This document shows, piece after piece, positions 23,651-36,640 of a stretch of 64,000 bases of DNA; the stretch's first letter is position 1, and the number at the start of each line of letters is the position of its first letter. The translations under genes and the position numbers were made by a program. Origin of the DNA: Nicotiana tabacum. Lineage: Eukaryota > Streptophyta > Magnoliopsida > Solanales > Solanaceae. The notes beneath the pieces are model-generated. The model saw nothing but the letters and a program-made list of their open reading frames with translations, was not told the origin of the DNA and searched no databases. The DNA is taken from contig NC_134082.1 in assembly GCF_000715075.1 (NCBI RefSeq), positions 104,758,399-104,822,398 of the forward strand, in the 5' to 3' direction.

Positions 23651-26600
23651 TAAGTTAGTGTGAGTAGGGTAACCATTTCTAGTATATTCATCACCTCCGA
23701 TGCATCTGTCTCTGTTATCACTAGGAACCTTGATGGAGTGCTTGGAGATCCACTTGAGTAGCCAATAGAGTGGTCACCTTTTTGTTGAATGCCATTATCC
23801 AAGAGCCTGCACTGTTTTTTATTACGCCACCAACCCCTCCTTGGCATTTGTTTTTGTTGAATTCTCCATTTGTATTAAGCTTGAACCAACACTTTGGAAG
23901 ATTATGCCAAGTTATTTTAATTTCTTTATGGGTGGTGTGTATCATAGGTTTTTCAGTCATAAGCTTGTATTCTAGTGCTTGGTTAATAATAGTGGACCAT
24001 TCTAAGTGGCAAGTGGTATTGTTATGATTGTTGTGGTTCCTATTTTTCCGTATTTGCCATAATTCAAAAGGAAAGACATCTCCACACTGAAGGTATTTAT
24101 ATGAAAAAGTAGAGTTAATCTTTCTAACATAATCAATCCAGTGGTTATTAGTGTTTGGAGGGCTATAAGTAATCCCATAATTGCACCATAAATGGTTAAT
24201 CATGTTACAATCCCAAAAAATATGATGCATTGTTTTTCTCCTTGTTTGCATGTTGGAAAAAGTGAGTCAATATTAATACTTATTCTAGATAGGTATGATC
24301 TACTGGGAAGTCTGTCGTGGTAACATTTCCAAACAATTTTATTTTATTTTATTAGGACAGTGTAATTTTCAAATCTATGTAAAATCTTTTTTATTCTTCT
24401 CCTCGTTATCAATGATTTGATAGCAAGAAGTGATTGAGAATAGGCCATTGGAAGTGAGGCTCCATATATTATTATTGCTTGTATTATGAATGTTAGGAAT
24501 TGTAATTGCATTAATATTATCAACGATTTGTGTTGGAAGTTCAAAGGAAATTTTTGTTAATATCCATTGGTGCCCATTTCTAATATTATCCGCTGTAAGC
24601 TTGTCTTCTTGTTTTCTTAGAGGGCCTTTAATAGCCTTTCTAAGATTCATCACATTTGGTATCCATTAGATTCCCAAACATTTAGAGTAGAATTGTTGTT
24701 TATATCCCATTTGTTACCTATGTTGCAATAGTACCAGCCTTTTAGGATGCTTTTCTAGATAAAAGAGTTTATGGTTTTTCCCCTAGCACTCGCATATTTA
24801 CTGGATAGAACCCTATACCATAGGGAGTTTATGTTGTTAAGCATTCTCCAGGATAGGCTTGTTAGTAGTGCTATGTTTTTTCTTCTAGCTTTTCTAATTC
24901 CTACCCCCCCCTCCAATGCAATTATCTTTTATAATAGTATTTCAATTAAGAAGATGTAATTTTTTTTCTGGAGATGAATTCCATAAGAAGTCTCGTTGGA
25001 CTTTATCAATGTCTTTAAGAGTTTTTGTTGGCAGGAGAAAATATTGCATGATGTGATTCATAATACTATTAAGGGTAGAGGAGACTAGTGTACTTCTCCC
25101 AGCAGTATTGAGCTATTTAACTTTCCATCTTCCTAATTTTGCCCTCATTTTATCAATCACAAATTGATATTCTTTTGGTCTATGGTTGGAGTTTATGATG
25201 GGAAAGCCTAAGTATGTGTCAAAATTTTCACTAAGCTTTATATTGAAAAGGGATGAAAGATCATTTTTTATTGATTTTGCGCAATTTTGAGATACTAGCA
25301 ATTTGGATTTTGCTCTACTAATGATCTATCTTGATAATTGGCAAAAATCATTAAGGCAATTAAGGATAGCGAGAGCTGTATTGGTATTAGTTTTACCCAT
25401 TAGAGTTAGATCGTCTGCAAAGAATAATTGAGATAAAAGAGGACTTGTTGGGATAATATTTATAGTATCACATTTTTTAATGTCAACTTTGTGATTTATC
25501 ATTATTGAGAGCATTTCTATACAAAGTATAAAAATATAGGAGGACATGGAGTCTCCTTGTGTAATTCCTCTTATTGGTGTGAAGGATTCCAATTTTGAAC
25601 CATTTACCAGAATAGTACAGCTGGAGGAACTAATGCAAGACATTATTAATTTGATCGTTTTGGGGGGAAAATTTGAAGTAATTTAGTGTCCTATGGATGA
25701 AGGACCCTTCTAGTTTGTCAAAAGCTTTTTCAAGATCTATTTTTAGGATCATATGCCCTTTGTTGGTTTTAGAATTTCTGATGTAATAGCATTATCACAA
25801 GCTTTTCTTCCTTTGATGAAACTAGTTTGGTGCGATCCAATTAGCTTGGTAAGATAGGGCTTCATCCTGTTGGCGATAATTTTTGTAATAACTTTGTAAA
25901 TGGTGTTACAAAGCCTAATAGGTCTAAAGTTCCTTAAATTGTTAGCATTTTCAAATTTAGGAATTAGGCAAATGTAGTTTCTATTAATTTCTCTAGGTAT
26001 ATGACTTTCCCTAAACACTTTATGACAAAAGTCATTAACCTTTCCTCTAATATTCTCTCAATATTTTTGAAAGAAAAAAAAAGGTGTAAACCGTCTGGGC
26101 CTGAGGCTTTATAAGAATAAAATGAGAAGACGACTTTTGAAATTTTAGAATCCATTAATGAGTAATCTAGGCATGAAAGGTTAATTTTTTGGTTTTGTGG
26201 AGTCACACTCATTTTGGTATGCCAAGTAGAGAGTGCGTGTGAAGTTTTAAATTGATCCTGGAAGAATCTAGTTGTATGGAGCATGAAAGATTTGTGGTCA
26301 TCTATCCAATTGCTCATATCGTCTTTGAAGAAATTAATTTTGTTAGTTCTTCTTTTATTTGTGGACATGATGTGGAAAAACTTTGTGTTTGCGTCACCAT
26401 CATTCATCCACATAACCCTAGACCTTAGTTTCCTATAATATTCTTCCAACTTGAGAATGTCATAAAACTTTTGTTGTAACGTTACCTCTAATTGTTGTAG
26501 GAATAAACTAGTATTGTATTTAGGGCTATTTTGTATTCCTCCTAGTCTAGCGAGGAGTTATTTTTTTTATTTGTGGATGTTACCAAATACCTCTCTACTC

Positions 26601-27470
26601 TATACCCTAACTTCATCTTCAAATGAGTTTGTGGATGTTAGGAGGTCGTTATTATCCCAATTCTTTTTTACTACGTTAATGAAGTCAGGTGTGTGCACCA
26701 AATTGACTCTAATCAGAAAGGTTTATCTATGTAAGAAGTATTTTTATTATGTAGAGAAATAAGTATAGGATTATGTTCAAAGTGTGTTTTAGGTAAATGA
26801 ACTATTGAGGCTTCCGAGTAATGATCTAGCCATTCAATATTAGCATAAACTCTATCTCTAAGCATTCTATAATCAAACCTTTAACTTTTCTTCTATGGTT
26901 TGACTAAGTAAATTTGCAACCCTAAAATCCTAGACCAATGAGTTTACAATAGTTTAGACTGGCTAGAAGTTTTTTTGCTCTATTTTTATTTACTGCCCTT
27001 CCCCAAATTTTTTTCTTGAGCCATAATAACATCGTTAAAATCTCCTCCTATTAGCCAACTACCATTGTAGTTATTATCTATGTTGTCAATATTATGCCAT
27101 AGAATATATCTATTATTCTTATTAGTATTAGCATATATGGAACTAAAAAGCTTTTTTTGTGATTTGATTTTACCTCGATCATGGCGTGGATTTCCTGGTT
27201 CCTTCTAGTGAAGTTGTTCACTACAACTCTTGCATGGTTCCATAGGATCACCAGACCTCCAGATTGACCACCGGAACCTCTATCATTTCTGTAAAGTTGA
27301 ACTCCTCCAAGATTGAGATATGGCTTACCATTCTTGTTTCAACTAGAGTTACCATACTAGGCCTATGTGTGTCCATAATTTCTCTAAAGTTTCTTCTGAA
27401 GTTTGCATTGTTTGCACCCCGAATGTTTCATATTATAAAGTTAATTGGTTGATTCATCATTAATGGGTTG
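23631..27470 (-). pseudogene. LINE ORF2: endonuclease, RT, zinc-binding, RNase H start
   Basis: On the minus strand an endonuclease/exonuclease/phosphatase domain opens after NIRGANNANFRRN (about 27430) and holds LVETR and GGDFND (about 27050). RT segments follow: IPREINRNYICLIPK and FRPIRLCN at 26018-25749, then ITQGDSMSSYIF and FFADDL at 25643-25326 (FADD about 25421-25410, the LINE equivalent of Y/FxDD). A zinc-binding RT-associated region (ILHRFENYT..., HHIFWDCNMINHLW) and the start of RNase H (KCWFKLNTNGE) lie at 24650-23721. Many stops and frameshifts make it dead. The protein would nick target DNA and prime reverse transcription there. Its last part is at 4387-4761. Confidence 0.85.
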
Positions 27471-28199
27471 GGGTGATTTTGGTTGTTGTCCCTCATTACT
27501 GTTGCAGTGTTTCTTTTGTGGGAAAGGACTAGAATTACTACATTCTTTCCTACTGTTAGATCGTGTGGAGGCCTTATGTCTATCGAGCACTTGACAGTGT
27601 TAGTGGAAAATTGATGATACACTTCTTATCTAGCCATTCTTTGAAAATTAGTATTTTTACCTTGCTTAGGGTTTAGAATGCCATCTTGGGTTCTCTATGA
27701 TGTGGAAAGGGTTCTGCCTCCTTCTCCTCTTAGTTTACCTCCTAGTTTTGCATGTCTATCTGCTGTGCATGGGCTTCCATTTGCATTGGAGAGTTCTGTT
27801 GAGGAGCTTGTTATGTTGGAGTTTGTTGCACTACCCATCAGGTGAATATGGGATTTATTATGGACATTTCCTCTGGTGCAAAAAGGGTAAGTTGAGAAGA
27901 ATGTTTTGGGGAATCATAGTGTTGGGTTTGCTCGGTATGTTCCAAATCTCCTACATGGTGTTGGCTAAGTTTTGATTCATTCGAGGGGGCAGTGGTTGTA
28001 AGATGTTGTTCATCCATATCTGATTGATGTAGTTGGTCATGGCAAGGTGCATGCCTTCTGAAATCAACTAGGCTAGGTAGTTTGTATTTTGGATGATGAG
28101 GACTGAGTCCTGCCCGTTGATTTGTAGGTTGAAGGAGATCGCATGGCCCATTAGGCCCAGCTCAATCCAGAATTGTGGTTGTGGTTGGGTGGGCTTGGT

Positions 28200-30689
28200 G
28201 GTTGAGCATAAAGCATTGGTTGAGTAGGGAATTATGGTGGTAGTAGTGCTAGGTTATCCATGGGTATGGTCATTGGAGGCATTGGAGTTGAACAAGTTTG
28301 TATCTCCTTCTCAAGGTGAATGGTGCTCGAGCCATGGTGGGAGATATGATGGTTTAATATAGAGATATGTAGGTCAGGAGATATGGAATCTGATGGTGGA
28401 GTTGGGAGGTTTGTAATGATGAGGTCTATTTGCATGGAAGAAAATGGCTCTTGCGTATGAATTTTATTAAGATCCCTTGTAGATATCACGTCCAACATTT
28501 GTTGGTTTCTTTTTGCCAAGTGTTCTACGTGAGGGTGGTCATTTATCGGCATGCAGTTTGTATTAGGGAGTGTCAGAGGGTTATGATTAATAAGGTGAGT
28601 TGCTTGTGGAGTAGATATCTTATGGGGGTTTGTATTGGAAAGTGAAGGGTCATTAGTAGAGCGATTAAGCCCTTGTTTAGTGGGGATAATAATTTGGACG
28701 GTAGTAGTAGAAGTTGTGTCATTTGAGGACACGTTAGTTCCACTTGTCTTCATTGGGAGATTATTATCATGTAAGAATTTGGTTATATTCCTTTTACCAC
28801 TGGTTTGTGAAGAATCCGTGTGCTCTTTAGATAAGTTAATATAATTATTGTTAATATTAGAAAAAGCATGATTATTATTCCTAACTAATTCTACGTTGGT
28901 TTTATCAAATTTTTTTGTATTTTCGGGTGTTTGATGGATGAGAGAATTCTAACATATTTTAGTTTCTGAGTATTAAGGAACTTACCTGTTGATGCATCAA
29001 ATATTTTGACATTTATACTTAGGCTTTTGCTTGTTGTAGCTCGTACTTGCCCTCTTGGATTTGTAATTAGCTTCTTTTTCTTGGGGAAAGAGGTTGTCCG
29101 CCACTCTCCATTGATAACTTCAGTGGGTGCTGAGTTTTGTCCTTCACCATTGACCAATTATGGGCTTTGTGTAGTTGGGTGGGGACACTTTAAGGAAGAG
29201 AGTCCTAGGCAGCCACATAATTTGCATAAAATTTATCACCTTCATATAATATTATCTGCTTGTGTGATCCAATTAAGATATGAGATTAGACTTTTTGTTC
29301 CAATAGTAATTGTACACATAATCATGCATAGCGGCCTCTAATGGTAGAAGATGTGCATGCATCAATTTTTAGTAGTTTGCCAAGTGTTTTCAATCTTTGC
29401 AAGTATGATTCCATCATAAAATTCTATTGGAAGTTGTGGCAGTCGAACCCAAATAGTTGTGTAGCTCTGACTTGCTCGTGTAGCTACGAAGTTTGGAGTC
29501 TATTTTTGAGTTGAGAGGAAGAAACCATTAATGAACCATGGTCCCTTTTGGAGTGCTTTCCCGGCGTTTTCTTCTTTCTTAAATTTAACTGTGTAATAAT
29601 CTTCGCCAAGGTCTATCAGGGAAAATTCTCTGTAGGTATCCAAAGGGCTTGTACTTTTGTTTTTAGGTAATGATGGAAAATTCTTTTCCCTATTAATTTG
29701 ATTATAACGGAAAATTTCTAGGGTTCATAAATGCGTTGGATGTCTTGGTCCGTTAGGATTATTTGTTTTATGATGATTTACTCTCCCCTTTGAAGACACT
29801 ACGAATTTAGTGTTTGTTGCACTTTCATGTAGGGTTGTTCATGGATCGGATCAGATTTAGCATTTCGAATTTGAATTCGGATTCTACAAAATGCAATCCG
29901 AATCTAATTCGAATCAATATCGGATCTGATTTTAAAGTTTGGATCGAATCAATATTTTGGATTTTTAACCGGATTATATGTATTATTAAGGTTATTGCTA
30001 ATCTAATCGGCTAATACATCTACCTTATCTGCTTCTTCTGTGTTCTATGCTAATCCAAACATCTCTTTGTTTTTCATCCCTTTATTAATATTGCATCTCT
30101 AAGAAAATATTTTTCTGGAGGTTCGAGTTATTATGCCTCAAAGTTGCAAATTCATACGTATATTTTCTTTGTAAAAGAGGCAATACAGCAAGAAAAATTC
30201 ACATTTCTGCAATTATGAGGGTACTATGGTGCTAGCTAAATCCAGGAATTGTAAAGGTAATAACTTGAAGGAAAATGTGAAGGAAGTACTAACTATCCGA
30301 AACTAAAGTTTTGTAGTTATACATGCCCTAATAATTTCGGATCGGATCGGGTTAAAATTACACCAATCCGAATCCGATCCCAATATCCGAAATTTTAAAA
30401 AACATAATATGAAATTCGATCCAAATATCCAAAATTCGAAATCTGAAATTGAGTTGATCGGTTCAAATTTCTAGTATCCGATCCAAATGAACAACCCTAC
30501 TTCCATGTGTAAGGGGGAGCAACTAGTGTCGTTTAGATCTTCTAGTATTTTTGGAATTTTGCAAAGCAGTTTGTCCTTATACGAGTTATTTGATTCTAGT
30601 AGATTTTGATGAGAAGGGATAGTTGCATTATCTGGTGGTTTTGGTGGGATTAAATTTGCTTGTTGGCTCTCACTAGAGTGGTTTGGCAT
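28200..30689 (-). pseudogene. LINE ORF1 (DUF4283-like RNA-binding protein)
   Basis: The ATG at 30689 begins MPNHSSESQQANLIPPKP. After the hAT MITE the frame resumes with a DUF4283-like region at about 29650-29270 (GEDYYTVKFKKEENAGKAL, GPWFINGFF, TTIWVRLPQLPIEFYD). A cysteine cluster (about 29240-29190) follows that looks like the CCHC knuckle of plant LINE ORF1. Then comes EWRTTSFPKKKK at about 29100, and a Pro/Ser/Thr/His-rich tail at 28753-28232. Such proteins coat LINE RNA. Several stops and frameshifts are visible. The identification of DUF4283 is by eye. Confidence 0.7.
29830..30499. mobile_element. hAT-like MITE inside LINE ORF1
   Basis: The ends are TAGGGTTGTTCAT and its complement ATGAACAACCCTA. 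The flanks CTTTCATG (29822-29829) and CTTCCATG (30500-30507) form an 8-bp target duplication with one difference, the size made by hAT transposases. The subterminal parts repeat GGATCGGAT- and ATCCGAAT-type motifs. There is no coding capacity, so it would need a transposase in trans. Confidence 0.82.
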
Positions 30690-30779
30690 TGTTTTTAGCT
30701 AATAAGCTTTTAGGAATTGGGGTGATGTGAGTAGAGAGAAGGAGGAGCCCTTCTCTCTAAAAAAAGTATTCATACCACA

Positions 30780-31373
30780 TAAGATAGTTTCTAGGGACAA
30801 TACATAAGATGCACCTGAACTTGTCCCGATAAATGAGTTTCATTCTCAATCTTTACGGGTGTTCCAATATTACCCTACACTTGCTAGGATTGATTTTTCC
30901 TGCACCCTAGTAAGTCATCTCCTAGTAATTCTATGTTGTGTAGCATACATACGTAATCTGATGATACCACGTAGTTAAATGAAGACTTAAGAAAGAATTA
31001 TTACTTTGACTATAATTAATTATTTTGACCAACTTTTACATTTAAAAACGACAACGTTTGTAATCAAATATTTACCCAACTTATTTCCCTTTTCAGTTCA
31101 TTTCACCCACCCCGTAAAAAATTCCCAAGTCGACGAAAAAACCCTAATCACAAACTGTCTGAAATTCATTCTTTCCGACTAAAATTGAAGGGAAAAGATG
31201 AATGTTTCTTTGATTAAACCTAGTTAGAACCGCAATTTGTCATTATATTTCTCGTATATTTAGGGTTTTGACGAATTATTGGATTTGTTCGAGTTGCAAG
31301 GAAAGAGGTTCAGTCACTGTTACCAGCTGTTGATGCTACAATCTTTCTTCGATTTGGATTTTGGACAAAAAAT
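30780..31373 (+). other. 5' region of the Mutator-like element
   Basis: This holds no open frame of note. GGGACAATACATAAGATG... near 30794 followed by ACTTGTCCC resembles the terminal sequence of some plant MULEs, but no partner was found because the far end is cut off by the Ogre insertion. The stretch from about 31080 is probably promoter and 5' leader of the transposase. Confidence 0.4.
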
Positions 31374-31386
31374 ATGCCTTTTAAAG

Positions 31387-31579
31387 GTTAGTCTTGTTCG
31401 TCGTCCTTAAGTTGTTTTGAGCTTTAGGGTTTTCTTCGTCGCTGCTACAATAATAGTACTGAATATATTGTTGCATGTGGTTTGACTTGGTAGATACTGG
31501 TATGATATAGTCATATATCTACTTTGCGTTGGTTTTAAAATGTCTTTTGAACTAGTCACAGTAAGATTCTTCCTTGCAG
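31387..31579 (+). other. Putative intron 1 of MULE transposase
   Basis: GTTAGT at the start and a pyrimidine-rich TCTTCCTTGCAG at the end frame 193 bp. Joining the flanks keeps one reading frame. No transcript evidence is available here. Confidence 0.55.
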
Positions 31580-32847
31580 AAAAAAATTTCATGAATAAGC
31601 TAAACTCCTTTACGAAGGAGGATTATATAGGTAGAGTTATTACTTCTGCACTTGATATTGATGTAGATAGATTCTCCTACTTTAAATTTCTAGGTTAAGT
31701 TAAAGAGTTTGGCTATAATACTTCTTCTGCTCATATTTAGGTAAGACCACCTTATTAACCTGGTTTGGTAGAAATTAAAGCGGATATCGATGCTATGGGT
31801 ATTTGTCGAGTATTAAAAATGAGGATATCTTAGATGTATTTGTGAAGCACATGATTGATGAACTAGTAGTGGTCCCCCCTCTCTTTGAATTTGGTCAAGA
31901 CCTAGGGGAAGTGAGGGTTTGAGCACATATGAAGAGGTATCTAATACACCATCCACTAGTGCTACTACTGAACCAAGTGCTCCTTTTGATACTATTGCCC
32001 CCTGATCCTACTGCCCCACTAAACCTACTGCCCTTTCTGAACTTGCTGCCCCTGTTGAATTTGAAGATGGCTTTAGTACTGAGAATAGCTCAGATTCAGA
32101 TCATGTATAGTTATTTAAAGAAGGAGATAAGGATTATAATAGTGATATACATGAGGAGTATAGGTCCTTTAGAGAGAAAAGAAGAACTGAGCAGTGAAAA
32201 AAGAGAAATGTTAGAGTTCCTGCGGCTGAGGGTATTAAGTTGGGTAAAAAAAGTAGATGTGGTTATGATGAGTATGAAGCTAGGAAAGAGTCAGGCCAAA
32301 AGAATATTGGATGGTAAAATAGGAGGTGATGAACCATATTACCGTTTTGATGAGGCTGCCAGCTTTGAAACTGATACAGATAATGATGATGATGATGAAG
32401 GAGAGGGAGAGGTTAATCAAAGGAAAACCAATTGAGAGTGTTGACAAGTTTAGAGAAGCTCTTACTAGGTTTGCAGTTGAAGAAAAAGTTGCTATGGGAA
32501 AATATATTAATCAACCAACAAGGGTGAGGTGCAATGATGGTTGTCCCTGGCATCTGTTTGCTAGCTATGACTCTAGGACGAAAGACTTTGTTGTGAAGAA
32601 GTACATTCCAATATACGCATGTGAACCTACTAACAAGAACAAACTGCGCAACACCAAGTACTTGGTTGAGAAATTTAAAGACAAAATAAGAGAGCAACCT
32701 AACATCAGGATATTCAAATTTCAGCATCTTGTAAGAAAAGAATTAGGTTTGTATGTTGGGATATCAATTTGTAGAAAATCAAGAAACAAGGTTTTGAATG
32801 ATATAATGGATGATCATATGCTCGAGTATAGTAGAATTTTGAACTAT

Positions 32848-32852
32848 ATAGA
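32848..32852. repeat. Target-site duplication, left copy
   Basis: ATAGA directly precedes the TG of the Tekay LTR and recurs at 43180-43184. Confidence 0.9.
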
Positions 32853-35805
32853 TGTGATGACCTAAGAGGTCATCACTTGTTTTTAAAAAGAATTCTGCGT
32901 TTCGAGGCTTTAAAAACTCTATTAGCATCACCTCGATTTGCGTGCACAGTCCGAGCACGTAGTTAGAAAGCTTATATGTGAAAATTTGTGAAAAATGATA
33001 AGTTTTGACTATAAAATGAATTAATTTGATTTCGGTCAATGTTTTTGGGTAAACGGACTCGGACCCATAATTTGACGGTCCTGGAGGGTCCGTAGGTAAA
33101 TATGGGACTTGGGCGTATGAACGGAATCGAATTCCGAGGTCCCAAGCCCGAGAAATGAATTTTCAAAAAAAATTATTTTCTGAAATTGTTTAAAGGATTT
33201 GGAAATGAATTTTGATTAGAACATGTTGGTATCGAGCCCGTATTTTAGTTTCGGCGCCTGGTACAGGTCTTATATGTGATTTAAGATAATTCTGTGAAGT
33301 TTGGTAAGAAACGAATGTCATTTGACGTGATTCGGACCTTAAATGCAAAATTTGATGTTTTAAGAAGTTTTGAAATATTTCATTGATTTTGAGGTTTAAT
33401 TCGTTGCTTAAGGGGTTATTTTGGCGATTTGATCGCACGGATAAGTTCATATGATATTTTTGAGTTAGTACGTATGTTTGGTTTGGAGCCCCGAGGGCTC
33501 GGATGAGTTTCGGATATGTTTCGGAAGGTTTTTGAACTCATAAAAGTTGCAGGTTTTTCAGTTTTGGTGTGCTGGTATTTTCTTCTTCGCGTTCGCGGAA
33601 TGACCCTCGCGAACGCGATGAGTTATTCAAGCCGAAGGAAATTTCCTTCTACACAAACACATGAGCTAGGTCGTGAACGCGAAGCTTTGGGGGGTCTTCC
33701 CTTTGCGAACGCGGGCCTGGTAACGTGAACGCGAAGGCTTATGAGCCTGGGCAGGGGGAGGGAATTATACCCTATGTGAACGCGACCTCTTGTCCGCGAA
33801 CGCGATGGCTCGAGGAGTTAATGCTTCACGAACGCGAGCCCATTTATGTGAACGCGAAGGTCTCTCAGGCCTAGCTCATCGCGAACGCGATGAGCCTGTC
33901 GCAAACGCGAAGACCAAATTCGCCCAGTTATTTTAAGTTCCAAAAACAGAATACATTACGGGATTTCCACCATTTTTCATAAACTTCATCTTCTCCACAC
34001 CTTTTGGGCGATTTTTGAAGAGGAACTTCACCATAGCTTCATAGGTATGTTATCCTAAACTCGTTTTCTTCCATTTTTATCAACATCCACTAGATTTCTA
34101 GGCCTAAAACATGAGATTAAGGGTAAAAAATTAGGGATTTGGGTAGAGTTAGGGCTTTTTGATTATTTGGGAATTTGACCTCGTTTTGGGGTCGGATTTC
34201 AAAACAAATTATATATTCGGGCTCGTGGGTGAATGGGTGATCGGATTTTGGTCCGAATCTCGTGTTTTGATCGAGTGGGCCTGAGGTCAATTTTTGACTT
34301 TTTGGGAAGAATGATTAGAAAGCTATAATTAAGTATTGGAATTGGATTGTTTAGCGTTTATTGATGTTATTAAGTCGATTATGTCTAGATACAATTGATT
34401 TGGAGTCGAATTCGAAAGGAAAGAATATTACGAATGCTTAGGTTGATGACTCTTTGTGTTGGGTAAGGATTATGGTTATTCTCGGGGAACAAGTTTGGTT
34501 ATAGCTGAGGTAGTTAGATGTTGGACCAAGTTTAGTTATAGCTGAGGTAGTTAGATGTTGTAACAAGTTTGGTTATAACTGTTTCTCCCTTGCCAGGACA
34601 TAATTACTTATGCTATTGAATCCCTTGCCGGGATAGTGTAGACCTTATTGATCCTCATCGGGACTCTTGTTATGATTGTTGTTGATTTTATATGTGGATC
34701 GGGTTGCACGCCGCAACAATGTTATATTGGATCGGGTTGCACGCTGCAACAATATTATATATGGATCGGGCTACACGCCGCAATAATATTATATATGGAT
34801 CGGGTTGCATGCCGCAACAATGTTATATTGGATCGGGTTGCACGCCGCAATAATATTATATGTGGATCGAGTTGTACGTCGCAACAATATTATATGTGGG
34901 TCGGGTTGCACGCCGCAACAATGTTATATTGGATCGGGTTGCACGCCGCAACAATGTTATGGATGGATCGGGTTGCATGCCGCAACAATGACAAATGATA
35001 TGGATCGGGTTGCACGCCGCAACAGTGTTGTTATATATTGGGTCGGGTTGCGCGCCACAACAATTATTGATACAAGTGTGCCTAGTTTGGATATTAGTTT
35101 CTTTTGTTTTGCTGTGGACTCTAAGCTGCCCTTAGACTGTTACTCTGGATTTACTATTAATACTGGTATATCCCCGCATCATGTTTCCCCCTCCCATCTT
35201 TACTTGCTTATTCCTGCTTTACTTTCCGTTGTATATTATATAACTACACAGGTTTATTTGGTAGTCTGGTCCTAGCCTCATCACTACTTCGCCAAGGTTA
35301 GGCTAGGCACTTACCAGCACATGGGGTCGGTTGTGCTGATACAACACTCTGCACTCTTTTGTGCAGACCCTAGTACTGTAGACTTCGGACCGCAGTGAGA
35401 TTGCTGACTCTTGTTCATCAGGCGACCCGAGGTAGCCCTGCAGGCGTCTGTAGGCCTTGGCATCTCCTTTCTATCTACCTTCCTATTTCTTACATGTATT
35501 TCCAAAGACAGAGTTGTATTAAATTCTTTCAGACCTTTATTTGTAGTATTCTTAGACCATCTGTGAAACTGTGACACCAGTTCTGGGTAGTCGAAACATA
35601 AAACAGTTGTAATAGATATTCATGTTCAGATGGCTTATTGTTTTCTTCCGCTTATGTTAAATTCCGTTGTTTAAATGTTATTTCTTCGTAATTGTTAAAG
35701 AGAATAAAATTGGTAAAAAGGTAGATGGTTCAATAATTGGCTTGCCTAGATCACATTAGTAGGCGTCATCATGACTCCCGAGGGTGAGAAATTCGGGTCG
35801 TGACA
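32853..35805 (+). repeat. 5' LTR of plus-strand Tekay element
   Basis: It runs from TGTGATGACC to GGGTCGTGACA, 2953 bp. It is about 390 bp shorter than the 3' LTR, mainly because of a deletion near 34424 corresponding to about 41388-41846 of the 3' LTR. It contains a CGCGAACGCG cluster (33586-33920) and a tandem array (34695-35069). Confidence 0.9.
34695..35069 (+). repeat. Minisatellite in 5' LTR, about 11 units of 33-38 bp
   Basis: Each unit has the core GGATCGGGTTGCACGCCGCA followed by an AT-rich spacer. The core contains GTTGC-ACGCC-GCAAC, a 5-bp hairpin. Open frames here, reading like CGSGCTPQQCYIG, are products of the repeat and are not genes. Confidence 0.88.
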
Positions 35806-35807
35806 AG

Positions 35808-35820
35808 TTGATATCAGAGC
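35808..35820 (+). other. Primer binding site, plus-strand Tekay
   Basis: TTGATATCAGAGC lies two bases after the 5' LTR. It differs by one G-to-A change from the initiator-Met complement TTGGTATCAGAGC. Confidence 0.85.
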
Positions 35821-36049
35821 TCTAGGTTACATGGGTCTCACAGTTCATAGACAAGCTTAGTTGAGTCGGGGGGATCGGTACGGAGACTTCTGTATTTATC
35901 CCCTAGAGGCTATAGAGTTAGGAAAACCTCACATCTATTTTTTCTTGTAGTGCGATTTTGATCTTTTAATGCTAAGTTGAAACCTCTACTCTTATCCTTT
36001 CGCGAATAACGAGGTCATGTACCGCTTCTTCAGCCGAATAGCAGCAGAC

Positions 36050-36640
36050 CGGTGATAGATCATCTACGTCTTCGGAGGCTTCGTGGAGGTTGGATAGGTT
36101 TCACCAAGCTCTTCACTACTACTTTCAACGGTGCATCTTCTGAGGATCCCCAGGATTTTCTGGACAGCCGTCGCGAGGTTCTCAGGAACATGGGGATAGT
36201 TGATACCAATGGGGTCGATTTTACTACTTTTCGCTTGTCTAGATCCGCCAAGACTTGGTGGAGAGATTATTGTTTGGCTAGACCAGCCGGATCGCCAACT
36301 TTGATTTGGGATCAGTTTACTCAGCTATTTATAGAGGAGTTTCTCCCCATCACTCAGAGAGAGGCCTATCGGAGGCAGTTCGAGCGTCTACAATAGGGTT
36401 ATATAACTGTTACTCAGTACGAGATCAGATTCTCCAACTTGTCTCGTTATGCTCTTATCATACTTCCCATTGTAAGAGAGAGTGAGGAGGTTCATTGAGG
36501 GACTCGTCCAGCCTGCTCAGATGCTAGAGGTGGAGGTAGAGATGCTAGAGGTGGAGGTAAAGGTATTAGAGGTGCAGGTGCAGGTACCGTTCTGGTTTGT
36601 AGTAGAGAAGTTTCGATTTTATTTTACGTCGCGTCTGGTC
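36050..36640 (+). pseudogene. gag remnant of plus-strand Tekay
   Basis: A capsid core is recognisable: FTKLFTTTFNGASSEDPQDFL, WWRDYCLARPAGSPTLIWDQF and TVTQYEIRFSNLSRYA. It carries a TAG at 36394-36396 and then loses frame. The nucleocapsid knuckle and the linker to the protease are absent: the sequence jumps from RESEEVH...GTRPA and a Gly/Arg-coding repeat straight to the middle of the protease. A deletion of several hundred bases is inferred by comparison with the minus-strand units. Confidence 0.8.

Larger units (their letters stand above)
23631..30765 (-). mobile_element. Plant L1-type LINE, main body
   Basis: The element continues at 4387-4761. Without its insertions it would be roughly 6.8 kb, the size of a full-length plant L1. 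The 5' end is taken near 30765, where the minus strand has GAGAGAAGGGCTCCTCC, a start typical of LINE leaders; the exact base is uncertain. Both ORFs are degenerate. Confidence 0.75.
31374..32852 (+). pseudogene. MULE transposase, N-terminal part
   Basis: A short first exon (ATG at 31374, MPFK) ends at a GT at 31387. An AG at 31579 restores the frame into KNFMNKLNSFTKEDYIGRVI, which resembles the N-terminal domain of plant MuDR-type transposases. After an acidic, low-complexity stretch (about 31930-32410), the MuDR DNA-binding-like region follows at 32410-32850 (DKFREALTRFAVEEK, RVRCNDGCPWHLFASY). Frameshifts (near 31920 and 32400) and stops (31696, 31738) break it. The gene is cut at 32852 by the Tekay element and continues at 43180. 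Confidence 0.8.

Noticed and set aside
30794..30830. Definite MULE terminal inverted repeat
   Set aside because: No partner can be found because the other end is interrupted by the Ogre insertion; kept only as a suggestion.
34648..35275. Open frames with repeated CGSGCTPQQ-like peptides (also at 42085-42361)
   Set aside because: Produced by the LTR minisatellite; present in three frames.
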